A stretch of DNA of 9,006 nucleotides from an uncultured Clostridia bacterium (GCA_947569225.1 CANORX010000029.1:1-9006), one strand, 5' to 3'; counted from the first letter of the stretch, positions 1 to 6,233 are shown. The notes: a model not told the origin generated them from the sequence alone. Made by a program: numbers and translations.

Positions 1-1143
1 AGGAATAATAAGCCCATTATTAGATTGCAAAATAAAATCCACTTCACTATCATAATTATTTTTCCAATAATTTAAGTTTAAATCATTTATTTTAAATTCT
101 TCTTGAACATAATTCTCAGTAATCATACCAATCATTACTTCATTAACTTGATCAAGAGATTTAATTAAATATATAGGATAATTACTAGATTTTATTAATA
201 ATCCTGTATCTCCCATATAAATCTTAAATGATTCTATCTCTTCATTCATCTTTAAAGGAATAAAAGGTTTTACTTTAACACATTTATTTACTATACCAGC
301 ATTAACTAACCAATCAATACTTTCACCAAAAATACTACTAGTTCCACCTTTTTTAATTAATTTGTATTGAAATTTTTTATTATCTTTAGCTAATTGATTA
401 GGAATAGAATCAAAAGTACTTAATATATTACTTGCTTCTTGTTTATTTTCACAATACTTAATAATATCATTTTTATAAGATTCTAAAATAGTATATTGTA
501 AATCACTAGCACTTATAAATGAATTATTATTAATATAATCTTGTACAATTTCTGGCATACCACCAACTACCAAATAATCATAATATAAATCCATTGCTTT
601 CGTATGCATTACTGAAGACATAGCTTTATTAGTAATAAAACATTCTCTTATTTCATCTAATAAAATTTTATTATTTGTATTAAATAAAAATTCTTCAAAA
701 GATAAAGGATAAATAGTGAGTAATTCCACTTTTCCAACTGGAAAAGAATAATCTTTTTCATTTATATATACACCTAATAAACTTCCAGCACCTATAATGT
801 GATATTCAGATGCTTCTTCACAAAAATACTTTAATGAAGTTAAAGCTCTTGGATTTCTTTGTATTTCATCAAAAAATATCAAAGTTTTATCTTTATCAAT
901 TTTCTTTTCAAATATAACTTCCAAATTTTTTATAATAAATTCTGGTGTTATATCTTCGTTTATCATATTACTTACTATATCATTTTTTTCAAAGTTAACA
1001 TAAATCATATCATCAAAATAAGTTTTTCCAAATTCACTTACTAAATAAGTTTTACCAACTTGTCTAGCACCATATATTAGTAAAGGTTTTCTTTTTTCTT
1101 TATTTTTCCATTTAATAAGATCATCCATTCTATTTCTTCTCAT
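1..1143 (-). CDS. AAA-type ATPase of DUF4143 architecture, 3' end cut by window edge
   Basis: The frame is open from ATG at 1143 to base 1 (381 codons) with no stop, so the C-terminus lies outside. Residues 25-32 read GARQVGKT (Walker A), and LIFFDEIQ at about 88-95 is Walker B. AGSLLGV near 119-125 and FPVGKVELLTIYP near 134-146 are typical of this family. The C-terminal half carries ITENYV (about 341-346) and SEVDF (366-370), the start of a PD-(D/E)XK-like nuclease fold. The usual E-x-K strand should follow at once and is lost at the edge. The start is supported by AGGTGA at 1151-1156, seven bases upstream. It is a clear paralogue of the gene at 1223-2545, sharing the motif order and many blocks (LKYFCEE, FEEFL, GGMPE, KFQY). 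Family members are common in gut bacteria and often multicopy; their cellular role is poorly known and no substrate can be inferred here. Confidence 0.9.
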   Translation of the reverse strand, partial: MRRNRMDDLIKWKNKEKRKPLLIYGARQVGKTYLVSEFGKTYFDDMIYVNFEKNDIVSNMINEDITPEFIIKNLEVIFEKKIDKDKTLIFFDEIQRNPRALTSLKYFCEEASEYHIIGAGSLLGVYINEKDYSFPVGKVELLTIYPLSFEEFLFNTNNKILLDEIRECFITNKAMSSVMHTKAMDLYYDYLVVGGMPEIVQDYINNNSFISASDLQYTILESYKNDIIKYCENKQEASNILSTFDSIPNQLAKDNKKFQYKLIKKGGTSSIFGESIDWLVNAGIVNKCVKVKPFIPLKMNEEIESFKIYMGDTGLLIKSSNYPIYLIKSLDQVNEVMIGMITENYVQEEFKINDLNLNYWKNNYDSEVDFILQSNNGLIIP

Positions 1144-1162
1144 ATTATAATCACCTATTACA

Positions 1163-1191
1163 AATATACAACATAACTCCAAAAAAATCAA
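1163..1191 (-). promoter_or_regulatory. Promoter of the downstream DUF4143 ATPase gene
   Basis: On the minus strand TTGATT (1186-1191) is separated by exactly 17 bases from TATATT (1163-1168), a good match to a sigma-A promoter. The -10 lies about 20 bases upstream of the start codon at 1143, leaving a short leader that contains the AGGTGA ribosome binding site. The same -35 hexamer and spacer length occur before the paralogue at 2545. An inverted repeat overlaps this promoter. Function is inferred from sequence match only. Confidence 0.6.
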
Positions 1192-1217
1192 TTTTTTAAT
1201 GACTTATTTGGAGTTAT
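1173..1217. repeat. 11-bp perfect inverted repeat spanning the ATPase promoter
   Basis: ATAACTCCAAA at 1173-1183 is the exact reverse complement of TTTGGAGTTAT at 1207-1217, with 23 bases between. One arm sits between the -35 and -10 of the minus-strand promoter and the other upstream of its -35. No T-tract follows the second arm on the minus strand, so it is not a standard intrinsic terminator for the gene that stops at 1223. An operator, or an RNA hairpin in readthrough transcript, are the two plausible readings. Confidence 0.65.
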
Positions 1218-1222
1218 TGATA

Positions 1223-2545
1223 TTAAAATTGTGTTATTGTACTTCTATTAATGCAAAACACTGCATATAAAGGTACTGATTTAATATTATTCTTAAACCC
1301 AAAATTCTTACTACTTATTCTAATAGCGTACTTAGGATTATATTTATTAATATATACATTTAAACTTTTAGATTTAGTATTTTCGCTAGATTTTACTTCT
1401 ACAGGAATAATACCATCATCTGTGTAAATAACAAAATCAACTTCTGAAGTAGAATCCACCCAATAATATAAATCAAATTCATTAACTATCAATTGATTTG
1501 CAACATAATTTTCAGCTATTATACCCTTATATGAAGATATATTATTCATAATTATATCTTTATAATCAATATTTAACAATTTTACTAAAAGACCAACATC
1601 GCTTAAAAATATTTTAAAAAAATCATTTTTAACAAAGCCTGCCAAAGGTATTTGTGGATTAGATACTTGATAACATTTTAAAATTAAATTACTAGCAATT
1701 AACCAATCTAACGCTAATTCATAATCTCTAGACCTTGCATTTTTTTCTATAACATTATATTGAAACTTATGAGATAAATTTGACAATTGAGTTGGAATAG
1801 AATTATAAGTATTCTCTATTTTTAAAGATTCTATATTAGATACAACATATTTATCCATATCTTTAAAATAAGACTCCTTAATACTTTCTAATATTTTTTT
1901 ATCATAATTAATTATATTAGGATAAACATCACCTAAATTTTTAACACTTTCAGGCATTCCACCAGTGATTAAAAATAAATTGTAATATTCTAATGCTTTT
2001 TTATGAATAGGACCTAACATAGGTTTGTTATCAATAAAACATTTTTTAATTTCTTCAACCAATTTTTCTTTTTCCATAGCTATTAAAAATTCTTCAAAAT
2101 CCATTGGATACATTGTATGCATCCAAACTTTACCTACTGGAAAAGAAAATTTACTTCTTTTTAATTTTACTCCAAGTAAACTGCCCGCTACTATTACTCT
2201 AACATTATTATGCTCTTCACAAAAATATTTAAGTTCTGATATAAGTGCTTCACTTTCTTGAATTTCATCTATAAAAAGAACAGTATCTTTTTTTTCTATA
2301 TCAAAATCTAATAAAAATTTTAATTTTTCAAATTTTTCATCTGAATTACTTCTCTCATTATATAAATCAATTATATCTTGACGTCTAAATAAATTAATTT
2401 CAATAAAGTTTTCAAATTCATTTTTACAAAATTCTCTTACAATATAAGTTTTCCCTACTTGTCTAGCACCTAATAACATAAACGGTTTATTATGTGAAAA
2501 ATCATTTTTCCAATCTAATAATCTTTGATATATTTTTCTTTTCAT
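1223..2545 (-). CDS. AAA-type ATPase with DUF4143 / PD-(D/E)XK-like C-terminal domain
   Basis: The 440-residue length is normal for DUF4143 ATPases. Walker A GARQVGKT is at 26-33, Walker B LFIDEIQ at 90-96, a sensor-like VAGSLLG at 119-125, and the family block FPVGKVWMHTMYP at 135-147. The C-terminal half has GIIAENYV (341-348), YYW (360-362), SEVDFV (367-372) and PVEVKS (381-386). D370, E383 and K385 thus form an intact PD-(D/E)XK-like set, although family members are not proven nucleases. No signal peptide or membrane segment is visible, so it should be cytoplasmic. The ATG at 2545 is preceded by AAGAGTG five bases upstream, a moderate ribosome binding site. It has its own promoter and lies 79 bp upstream of a paralogue in the same direction. 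The family is confident; the cellular role is unknown. Confidence 0.93.
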   Translation of the reverse strand: MKRKIYQRLLDWKNDFSHNKPFMLLGARQVGKTYIVREFCKNEFENFIEINLFRRQDIIDLYNERSNSDEKFEKLKFLLDFDIEKKDTVLFIDEIQESEALISELKYFCEEHNNVRVIVAGSLLGVKLKRSKFSFPVGKVWMHTMYPMDFEEFLIAMEKEKLVEEIKKCFIDNKPMLGPIHKKALEYYNLFLITGGMPESVKNLGDVYPNIINYDKKILESIKESYFKDMDKYVVSNIESLKIENTYNSIPTQLSNLSHKFQYNVIEKNARSRDYELALDWLIASNLILKCYQVSNPQIPLAGFVKNDFFKIFLSDVGLLVKLLNIDYKDIIMNNISSYKGIIAENYVANQLIVNEFDLYYWVDSTSEVDFVIYTDDGIIPVEVKSSENTKSKSLNVYINKYNPKYAIRISSKNFGFKNNIKSVPLYAVFCINRSTITQF

Positions 2546-2567
2546 ATTATCACTCTTTTCTATTCTT

Positions 2568-2596
2568 ATTATACATTATAACAATTATTTAATCAA
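2568..2596 (-). promoter_or_regulatory. Strong sigma-A-like promoter of the upstream ATPase gene
   Basis: The minus strand reads TTGATT (2591-2596), a 17-base spacer, then a perfect TATAAT (2568-2573). The start codon at 2545 follows 22 bases after the -10. The -35 matches that of the paralogue's promoter. Three 33-bp direct repeats begin seven bases upstream of the -35, a position suited to a regulator. Confidence 0.75.
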
Positions 2597-2688
2597 CGCT
2601 TTTCACATTTTTCTAAGGAATAATCATAATTGATTACACATATTTCTAATGAATAATTGCAATAATTTGCACATTTTTCTAAGGAATA
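2593..2688 (-). other. Possible 11-residue peptide repeat frame, no clear start
   Basis: On the minus strand the 33-bp repeats stay open in one frame and read YSLEKCANYCN, then YSLEICVINYD, then YSLEKCEKR and a TGA at 2593-2595. The other two minus frames and all three plus frames meet stops within the array. No ATG, GTG or TTG start with a ribosome binding site is visible upstream in this frame. The frame continues open back into the 3' end of the SPFH gene in the -1 phase. It is Cys- and Tyr-rich and I do not recognise it. It could be a gene remnant or a chance open frame of a non-coding repeat. Confidence 0.25.
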
Positions 2689-2689
2689 A
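2604..2689. repeat. Three-copy direct repeat, 33-bp period, 20-bp conserved core
   Basis: Cores lie at 2604-2623, 2637-2656 and 2670-2689. The first and third are identical (CACATTTTTCTAAGGAATAA) and the middle one differs at two positions. The 13-base linkers differ from each other. The period is close to three helical turns, so equivalent sites would face the same side of the DNA, and the array ends just upstream of the -35 at 2591-2596. It is too short and too few-copied for a CRISPR array. It may be a set of regulator sites or the trace of a repeated peptide on the minus strand. Confidence 0.8.
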
Positions 2690-2704
2690 CTTATTAAATT
2701 AAAG

Positions 2705-2731
2705 AAAAAATCACCTATTCTAAGGTAATTT
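2705..2731 (-). terminator. Intrinsic terminator after the NfeD-SPFH operon
   Basis: On the minus strand AAATTACCT (2731-2723) pairs with AGGTGATTT (2716-2708) around a six-base loop, with one G-U pair, and the 3' arm runs into six T (2710-2705). The hairpin overlaps the TAA stop at 2730-2732. The AGGTGA inside it looks like a ribosome binding site, but no start codon follows at a usable distance. Confidence 0.7.
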
Positions 2732-3617
2732 ATTTCTTTTCTTTCATAGATTCCTTTAACACTGTACCAAAAGAAGCTATATTAGATAAATCAGCTGGAA
2801 GTATAATTTTAGTAGATTGTCCATCAGCTAACTTAGACAAAGTCTCATAACTCTTTAATTTAAGTACAGCATCGTCTGCCTTAGCTTCTTTAATTAACTT
2901 CATACCTTCAGCTTCAGCTTGTCTTAACTTAAGTAATGCTTCCGCTTCACCTTCAGCACGTTTTATCTTAGCCTCTTTATCAGCCTCTGCTCTTAAAATA
3001 GCACTTTCCTTTTCTCCTTCAGCTATTAAAATACTAGACTTCTTTTCTCCCTCTGCTTGAAGAATCTTCTCACGTCTTTCTCTCTCAGCTCTCATTTGTT
3101 TTTCCATAGCCTCTTGAATATCTCTAGGAGGAAGTATATTCTTAACCTCAACACGAGTAACCTTTATCCCCCAAGGGTCTGTTGCCTCATCTAAAATACT
3201 TCTCATCTTAGAATTAATAATATCTCTACTAGTCAAAGTTTGATCTAACTCTAACTCTCCTATCAAATTACGAAGAGTAGTAGCAGTTAAATTCTCAATC
3301 GCACTTATAGGATACTCAACTCCATAAGTATAAAGCTTAGGATCTGTTATCTGAAAATAAACAACAGTATCTATCTGCATAGTAACATTATCTTTTGTAA
3401 TTACAGGTTGTGGTGCAAAATCTTTAACAATCTCTTTTAAAGACACAACACTTGCAACCCTATCAATAAATGGCAACTTAAAATGTAAACCATTACTCCA
3501 TGTAGTATAATATGAACCAAGTCTCTCAACAACATAAGACTTAGCTTGTGGAACTACCTTAACACATGGAATTAAAATAACTCCCACAATAACTAAAATA
3601 ACAATTAAAATTGGCAT
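2730..3617 (-). CDS. SPFH/Band 7 (stomatin, QmcA-like) membrane protein
   Basis: The 295-residue protein has one N-terminal hydrophobic anchor (about 2-17). An SPFH domain follows (about 20-170) with the signatures VVERLGSY, PFIDRV, VITKDNV and VYFQITDP, and the block DPWGIKVTRVEVKNI at 147-161. An Ala/Glu/Lys-rich coiled coil fills about 170-250, followed by QSTKIILPADLSNI (267-280), typical of QmcA-type proteins. The coiled coil has an 11-residue periodicity (repeated AEGEKxSxILx-like units). Family members form large oligomers or cages at the membrane and are linked to membrane microdomains and protease control. It is the second gene of an operon: the NfeD stop is three bases upstream. Its ribosome binding site (GGAAGGAG, about 3629-3636) lies in the last NfeD codons, suggesting coupled translation. 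Family assignment is confident; specific function is inferred. Confidence 0.95.
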   Translation of the reverse strand: MPILIVILVIVGVILIPCVKVVPQAKSYVVERLGSYYTTWSNGLHFKLPFIDRVASVVSLKEIVKDFAPQPVITKDNVTMQIDTVVYFQITDPKLYTYGVEYPISAIENLTATTLRNLIGELELDQTLTSRDIINSKMRSILDEATDPWGIKVTRVEVKNILPPRDIQEAMEKQMRAERERREKILQAEGEKKSSILIAEGEKESAILRAEADKEAKIKRAEGEAEALLKLRQAEAEGMKLIKEAKADDAVLKLKSYETLSKLADGQSTKIILPADLSNIASFGTVLKESMKEKK

Positions 3618-3620
3618 AAA

Positions 3621-4052
3621 CTAATTCACTCCTTCCATATCTCGTTTATGAACTCTTAACTTAACTCCTTCAATAGAATTAATAACCACACTCTCCCCAA
3701 CTAAAATATTCGCTTCACTTATAGCACTCCATCTTTTCCCATCTACTTTTACTTCACCTATCTTATTCTTACTAATCTCTTCAGTAACTATTCCTTCCAT
3801 CCCAATAACACGGTCATAATTAGTCTTAATATCTCTAGGCTTAATAACTCTTTGTAGAAATGGTTTAGTCAAAACCATAAGAACTACTCCAAATAAAACA
3901 AAAACAGCAAATTGAACCACAAAAGAAACATCAAATAATGACAAAATCAAAGAAACAATCGCACTAGCTACAAACCATATAGAAACTAAATTAACTGTAG
4001 AAAACTCAATAAAAGATAAAACAAGTATTAAAATTAGCCAAAAAACCCACAT
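3621..4052 (-). CDS. Short NfeD-family membrane protein (SPFH partner)
   Basis: The protein has 143 residues. Hydrophobic segments lie at about 3-17, 22-40 and 44-62. A soluble beta-rich domain follows at about 82-137 (IGMEGIVTEEI, GEVKVDGKRWSA, VVINSIEGVKLRV), which fits the NfeD OB-fold. There is no ClpP-like protease domain, so this is the short NfeD type usually encoded next to SPFH/stomatin-like genes, as here. The start at 4052 is set by AAGGAGG (4058-4064) five bases upstream; a second ATG at 4056 is out of frame and too close to that site. It is the first gene of the two-gene operon with the QmcA-like protein, and both products should sit in the cytoplasmic membrane. The role in assembling or regulating the SPFH oligomer is inferred from family pairing. 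Confidence 0.92.
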   Translation of the reverse strand: MWVFWLILILVLSFIEFSTVNLVSIWFVASAIVSLILSLFDVSFVVQFAVFVLFGVVLMVLTKPFLQRVIKPRDIKTNYDRVIGMEGIVTEEISKNKIGEVKVDGKRWSAISEANILVGESVVINSIEGVKLRVHKRDMEGVN

Positions 4053-4073
4053 ACATACCTCCTTATAAATCTT

Positions 4074-4102
4074 ATTCTATTACAAAATAAATATAATGTA
4101 AA
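4074..4102 (-). promoter_or_regulatory. Promoter of the NfeD-SPFH operon
   Basis: The minus strand reads TTTACA (4097-4102), 17 bases, then TAGAAT (4074-4079), ten bases before the AAGGAGG ribosome binding site. It lies back-to-back with a plus-strand promoter candidate for the divergent gene at 4164, so the two could share regulation. Confidence 0.5.
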
Positions 4103-4109
4103 TTAATAT

Positions 4110-4138
4110 TTGAAATATACATAAAAATATGATAATAT
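4110..4138 (+). promoter_or_regulatory. Candidate promoter of the divergent hypothetical gene
   Basis: TTGAAA (4110-4115) is followed after 17 bases by TAATAT (4133-4138); GATAAT at 4131-4136 is an alternative -10 with a 15-base spacer. The ATG at 4164 lies 25 bases further, after AAAGGA (4150-4155) eight bases upstream of it. In DNA this AT-rich such matches are cheap, so support is moderate. Confidence 0.4.
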
Positions 4139-4163
4139 TTTTAAGCAAGAAAGGAAAATAATT

Positions 4164-4847
4164 ATGTTTAAAATTTTTAATTTACAATTAACAAAACAAA
4201 ACGAAAACTTAAGTCTAATATTAAATCTAATAACAAAAAAAATAAGAAATGAATCTTTCATAAATTTTATTAAAGATAATATATTTATAAGTAATAAAAA
4301 AATTGAAATATCACAAAACGAAATAACAATAAAAACGCGCATTACTACATTTAAAATAACAGCAAACCCTAGTTTTGAAGATTTCCAAGAAATAACAGTT
4401 TCAAAAAAACTAAATGACGAAAAAATAAATGAAACAAGAAAAATACTATTTAGAGAAAATTTTATTTTTATGGACAAAAACGTAATAATAAACAATGATT
4501 CTGAAACAAAAAAAAGTTATGAAAGTCACATATACTTAAATAACGAATTAATATACAAATACACTCATATAAAGAGTAATATTGTACCTGAAAATGAAGA
4601 AGAAATATTTATATTAACAGATAAAAGTTGTCTAAAAAGAACATTTACAACTATAAGAGGTTTTAACTTCCAAAAAACAAGTGGATATAACACGCCTCCA
4701 TTTAACACAATAGATATAGAAAAAAGCCCTACAGCAAATCTATTTTATAGAAGCACTCCAGAAGAATTTATAGAGTTCATGAAAAAATTTGCGAGTGACA
4801 TAATCTCTCCAAAAGAATTAAACACATTAAAATTAAGACAAAAATAA
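4164..4847 (+). CDS. Uncharacterised 227-residue protein
   Basis: I do not recognise this protein. It is the only plus-strand gene, divergent from the NfeD-SPFH operon and convergent with the thiI side. The start has AAAGGA eight bases upstream, and a strong hairpin terminator follows the stop by about 15 bases, so it appears to be a complete single-gene unit. The product is very rich in Lys, Asn, Ile and Glu, with one Cys (156) and no Trp. No signal peptide, membrane segment or nucleotide-binding motif is visible. Residues about 45-150 alternate short hydrophobic and charged stretches, suggesting beta structure (IEISQNEITIKTRITTFKI). The C-terminal part (198-227) looks helical. It is probably a soluble, lineage-specific cytoplasmic protein. 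An opposing frame across its 5' half is judged an antisense shadow. Confidence 0.8.
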   Translation: MFKIFNLQLTKQNENLSLILNLITKKIRNESFINFIKDNIFISNKKIEISQNEITIKTRITTFKITANPSFEDFQEITVSKKLNDEKINETRKILFRENFIFMDKNVIINNDSETKKSYESHIYLNNELIYKYTHIKSNIVPENEEEIFILTDKSCLKRTFTTIRGFNFQKTSGYNTPPFNTIDIEKSPTANLFYRSTPEEFIEFMKKFASDIISPKELNTLKLRQK

Positions 4848-4860
4848 TTCACATAAATAC

Positions 4861-4890
4861 AAAAAAACTGATAAAAAATCAGTTTTTTTT
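4861..4890. terminator. Strong, probably bidirectional intrinsic terminator
   Basis: A 12-bp stem, AAAAAAACTGAT (4861-4872) with ATCAGTTTTTTT (4878-4889), closes a five-A loop and is followed on the plus strand by T through 4890. The minus strand reads the same hairpin with a run of seven T. It ends the plus-strand gene at 4847. On the minus strand it contains the stop codon of the 38-codon frame at 4879-4995. Confidence 0.85.
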
Positions 4891-4995
4891 CATCTTAAAC
4901 CTAACCGTTCTAAGATAATTAATCTTTAACTTATCTATTTCTACCTTTTCATACCCATAGTCTATCTTAAATTTTCCTATATCTGAATTATTCAT
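4879..4995 (-). CDS. Putative 38-residue basic small protein
   Basis: An ATG at 4995 opens a 38-codon frame that ends at TGA (4879-4881). A good ribosome binding site, AGGTGG (5001-5006), lies five bases upstream. The product begins MNNSDIGKFKIDYGYEK and ends VRFKMKKN. It has about ten Lys/Arg against five Asp/Glu, and no Cys or Trp. It has no membrane segment and matches nothing I recognise. The stop falls inside the bidirectional terminator, and the A-tract of that hairpin encodes the Lys-rich tail, a compact gene-plus-terminator arrangement. It lies 59 bp after the thiI stop, beyond a likely thiI terminator, with a weak promoter candidate of its own. It could be a real small protein or a chance frame; the ribosome binding site and the fit to the terminator favour the former. 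Confidence 0.55.
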   Translation of the reverse strand: MNNSDIGKFKIDYGYEKVEIDKLKINYLRTVRFKMKKN

Positions 4996-5012
4996 AAATA
5001 CCACCTGTTATT

Positions 5013-5042
5013 ATTATGACAAAAACAAGAAAAATTATACAA
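5013..5042 (-). promoter_or_regulatory. Weak promoter candidate for the 38-codon frame
   Basis: The minus strand reads TTGTAT (5037-5042), 18 bases, then CATAAT (5013-5018). It lies between the thiI terminator hairpin and the AGGTGG site at 5001-5006, leaving a very short leader. The matches are imperfect and the region is AT-rich, so this is only a candidate. Confidence 0.3.
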
Positions 5043-5071
5043 AAAAAGAGAGTATTATAAATAATTCTCTT
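5041..5071 (-). terminator. Likely intrinsic terminator of the RNase J-desulfurase-thiI operon
   Basis: On the minus strand AAGAGAATTA (5071-5062) can pair with TAAT and TCTCTT (down to 5046), with a two-base bulge, and is followed by T to 5041. The hairpin overlaps the thiI stop (5055-5057). The stem is weaker than the one at 4861-4890. Confidence 0.5.
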
Positions 5072-6233
5072 CTTCATCACTTTCTTTATCTAAATCAATA
5101 ATTAAAATATTTTCTATTGCCTCATCTATTAAACTAAAATCAAACTTCTCTTCTTCACTACGAGCATGATCCAAATTAGGATTTATCACAGGATGTGTAG
5201 GAACAAAAATAGTACAACAATCCTCATATGGAAGAATACTAATATCATAACTTCCAATCTTTCTAGCCATATCCATAATCTCTATCTTATCAAAACTAGC
5301 TAAAGGCCTTATAATAGGATAATTAGTAACATCATTAACCACCCTAATACTAGTTAAAGTTTGACTTGCAACCTGCCCGATAGACTCTCCATTAACCAAA
5401 GCCAAACAATTCCTCTTTTTAGCAACTCTCTGCCCAATCCTATACATCATCCTTCTCATCAAAGTAATCATATACTGATTATCTAAATCTCTATAAATAC
5501 TCTCTTGAATCTTAGTAAAAGGAACAACTAATAACTTCCCATTATTACCATATTTTTTCAAAACCTTAGCAAGCTCTATAACCTTATTTCGAGCTTCTAA
5601 ACTAGTATGAGGTAAACTCTCAAAATACAAAAAATCTAACCTCACACCCCTTTTCATAGTTAAATAACCAGCAACCACACTATCAATTCCACCACTAAGC
5701 ATCAACAAGGCTTTTCCTAAAGAACCTGTAGGATATCCACAAGAACCCTTAATTCCTTTATTATAAATATATACCCCTTCTTTTCTTATCTCAACATTAA
5801 CTAACACTTGAGGATTATGAACATCCACACTCAAATTATCAACATTTCTTAAAAGAAAAGAACCTACACTCCTACTAATATCCATACTAGGAACAGGATA
5901 ACTCTTATCACTTCTATTGGTTTGTACCTTAAAAGTAACGCCACTACTAACTAAACTCTTTGAAATATCACAAATAGTCTCTATTCTCTTATCCTCACTA
6001 AAATAACAAATGCACACTTCTAAAATACCAAAAACTTTAGACAACAAATCTGTACACTCATCTATATAAATATCTTCTACACTAATAAACATTCTAAAAT
6101 AATCTTTTAAAATAACAGGATTAAAAGAAGACAAAACTTTTTCTATATTCTTAACCAAAGTATTTATAAAAAAATTTCTATTATCTTTCTTAGTAGTCAA
6201 CTCTCCGTACTTAATCATAATAACTTTCTTCAT
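5055..6233 (-). CDS. thiI: ThiI, tRNA 4-thiouridine synthetase (sulfurtransferase)
   Basis: ThiI adenylates U8 of tRNA and inserts sulfur to make 4-thiouridine; in some species it also serves thiamine synthesis. The 392 residues match the short ThiI of Bacilli. An N-terminal NFLD region begins IKYGELTTKKDNRNFF, a THUMP domain follows (about 60-165), then a PP-loop ATPase with SGGIDS at 180-185 and the late blocks NGESIGQVASQTL (281-293) and PYEDCCTIFVPTHP (335-348), which carries the conserved Cys. There is no C-terminal rhodanese domain, so sulfur transfer probably uses a different route from the E. coli enzyme. It follows a cysteine desulfurase by 35 bases, the usual donor pairing. The ribosome binding site is poor: GAGTGA is too far from the ATG at 6233. 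A second in-frame ATG at codon 6 is possible, but the first Met fits the family N-terminus better. Confidence 0.95.
   Translation of the reverse strand: MKKVIMIKYGELTTKKDNRNFFINTLVKNIEKVLSSFNPVILKDYFRMFISVEDIYIDECTDLLSKVFGILEVCICYFSEDKRIETICDISKSLVSSGVTFKVQTNRSDKSYPVPSMDISRSVGSFLLRNVDNLSVDVHNPQVLVNVEIRKEGVYIYNKGIKGSCGYPTGSLGKALLMLSGGIDSVVAGYLTMKRGVRLDFLYFESLPHTSLEARNKVIELAKVLKKYGNNGKLLVVPFTKIQESIYRDLDNQYMITLMRRMMYRIGQRVAKKRNCLALVNGESIGQVASQTLTSIRVVNDVTNYPIIRPLASFDKIEIMDMARKIGSYDISILPYEDCCTIFVPTHPVINPNLDHARSEEEKFDFSLIDEAIENILIIDLDKESDEEENYL

Noticed and set aside
859..1044. Plus-strand open frame of 61 codons
   Set aside because: It lies wholly inside the minus-strand ATPase gene, whose motifs are clear, and its Phe/Tyr/Ile-rich product is what antisense AT-rich DNA gives.
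1173..1217. Intrinsic terminator for the gene ending at 1223
   Set aside because: The 3' arm on the minus strand is followed by ATGTTG-like sequence, not a T-tract, and the loop is long.
2025..2261. Plus-strand open frame of 78 codons
   Set aside because: It is antisense to the well-supported ATPase at 1223-2545 and has no ribosome binding site or recognisable product.
2604..2689. CRISPR array
   Set aside because: Cores of 20 bp with 13-bp linkers in three copies are too short and too few, and no cas gene is present.
2711..2716. AGGTGA as ribosome binding site for a gene reading through 2700-2593
   Set aside because: It is the 3' arm of the terminator hairpin, followed by six T, and no start codon lies at a usable distance.
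2712..2730. Fourth degenerate copy of the 33-bp repeat (TTCTAAGG match)
   Set aside because: It is out of the 33-bp phase and the match is explained by the terminator stem and loop.
4103..4495. Minus-strand hydrophobic open frame of 130 codons
   Set aside because: It is antisense to the 227-residue gene, which has its own ribosome binding site and terminator; the Phe/Ser/Ile-rich product is a composition shadow.
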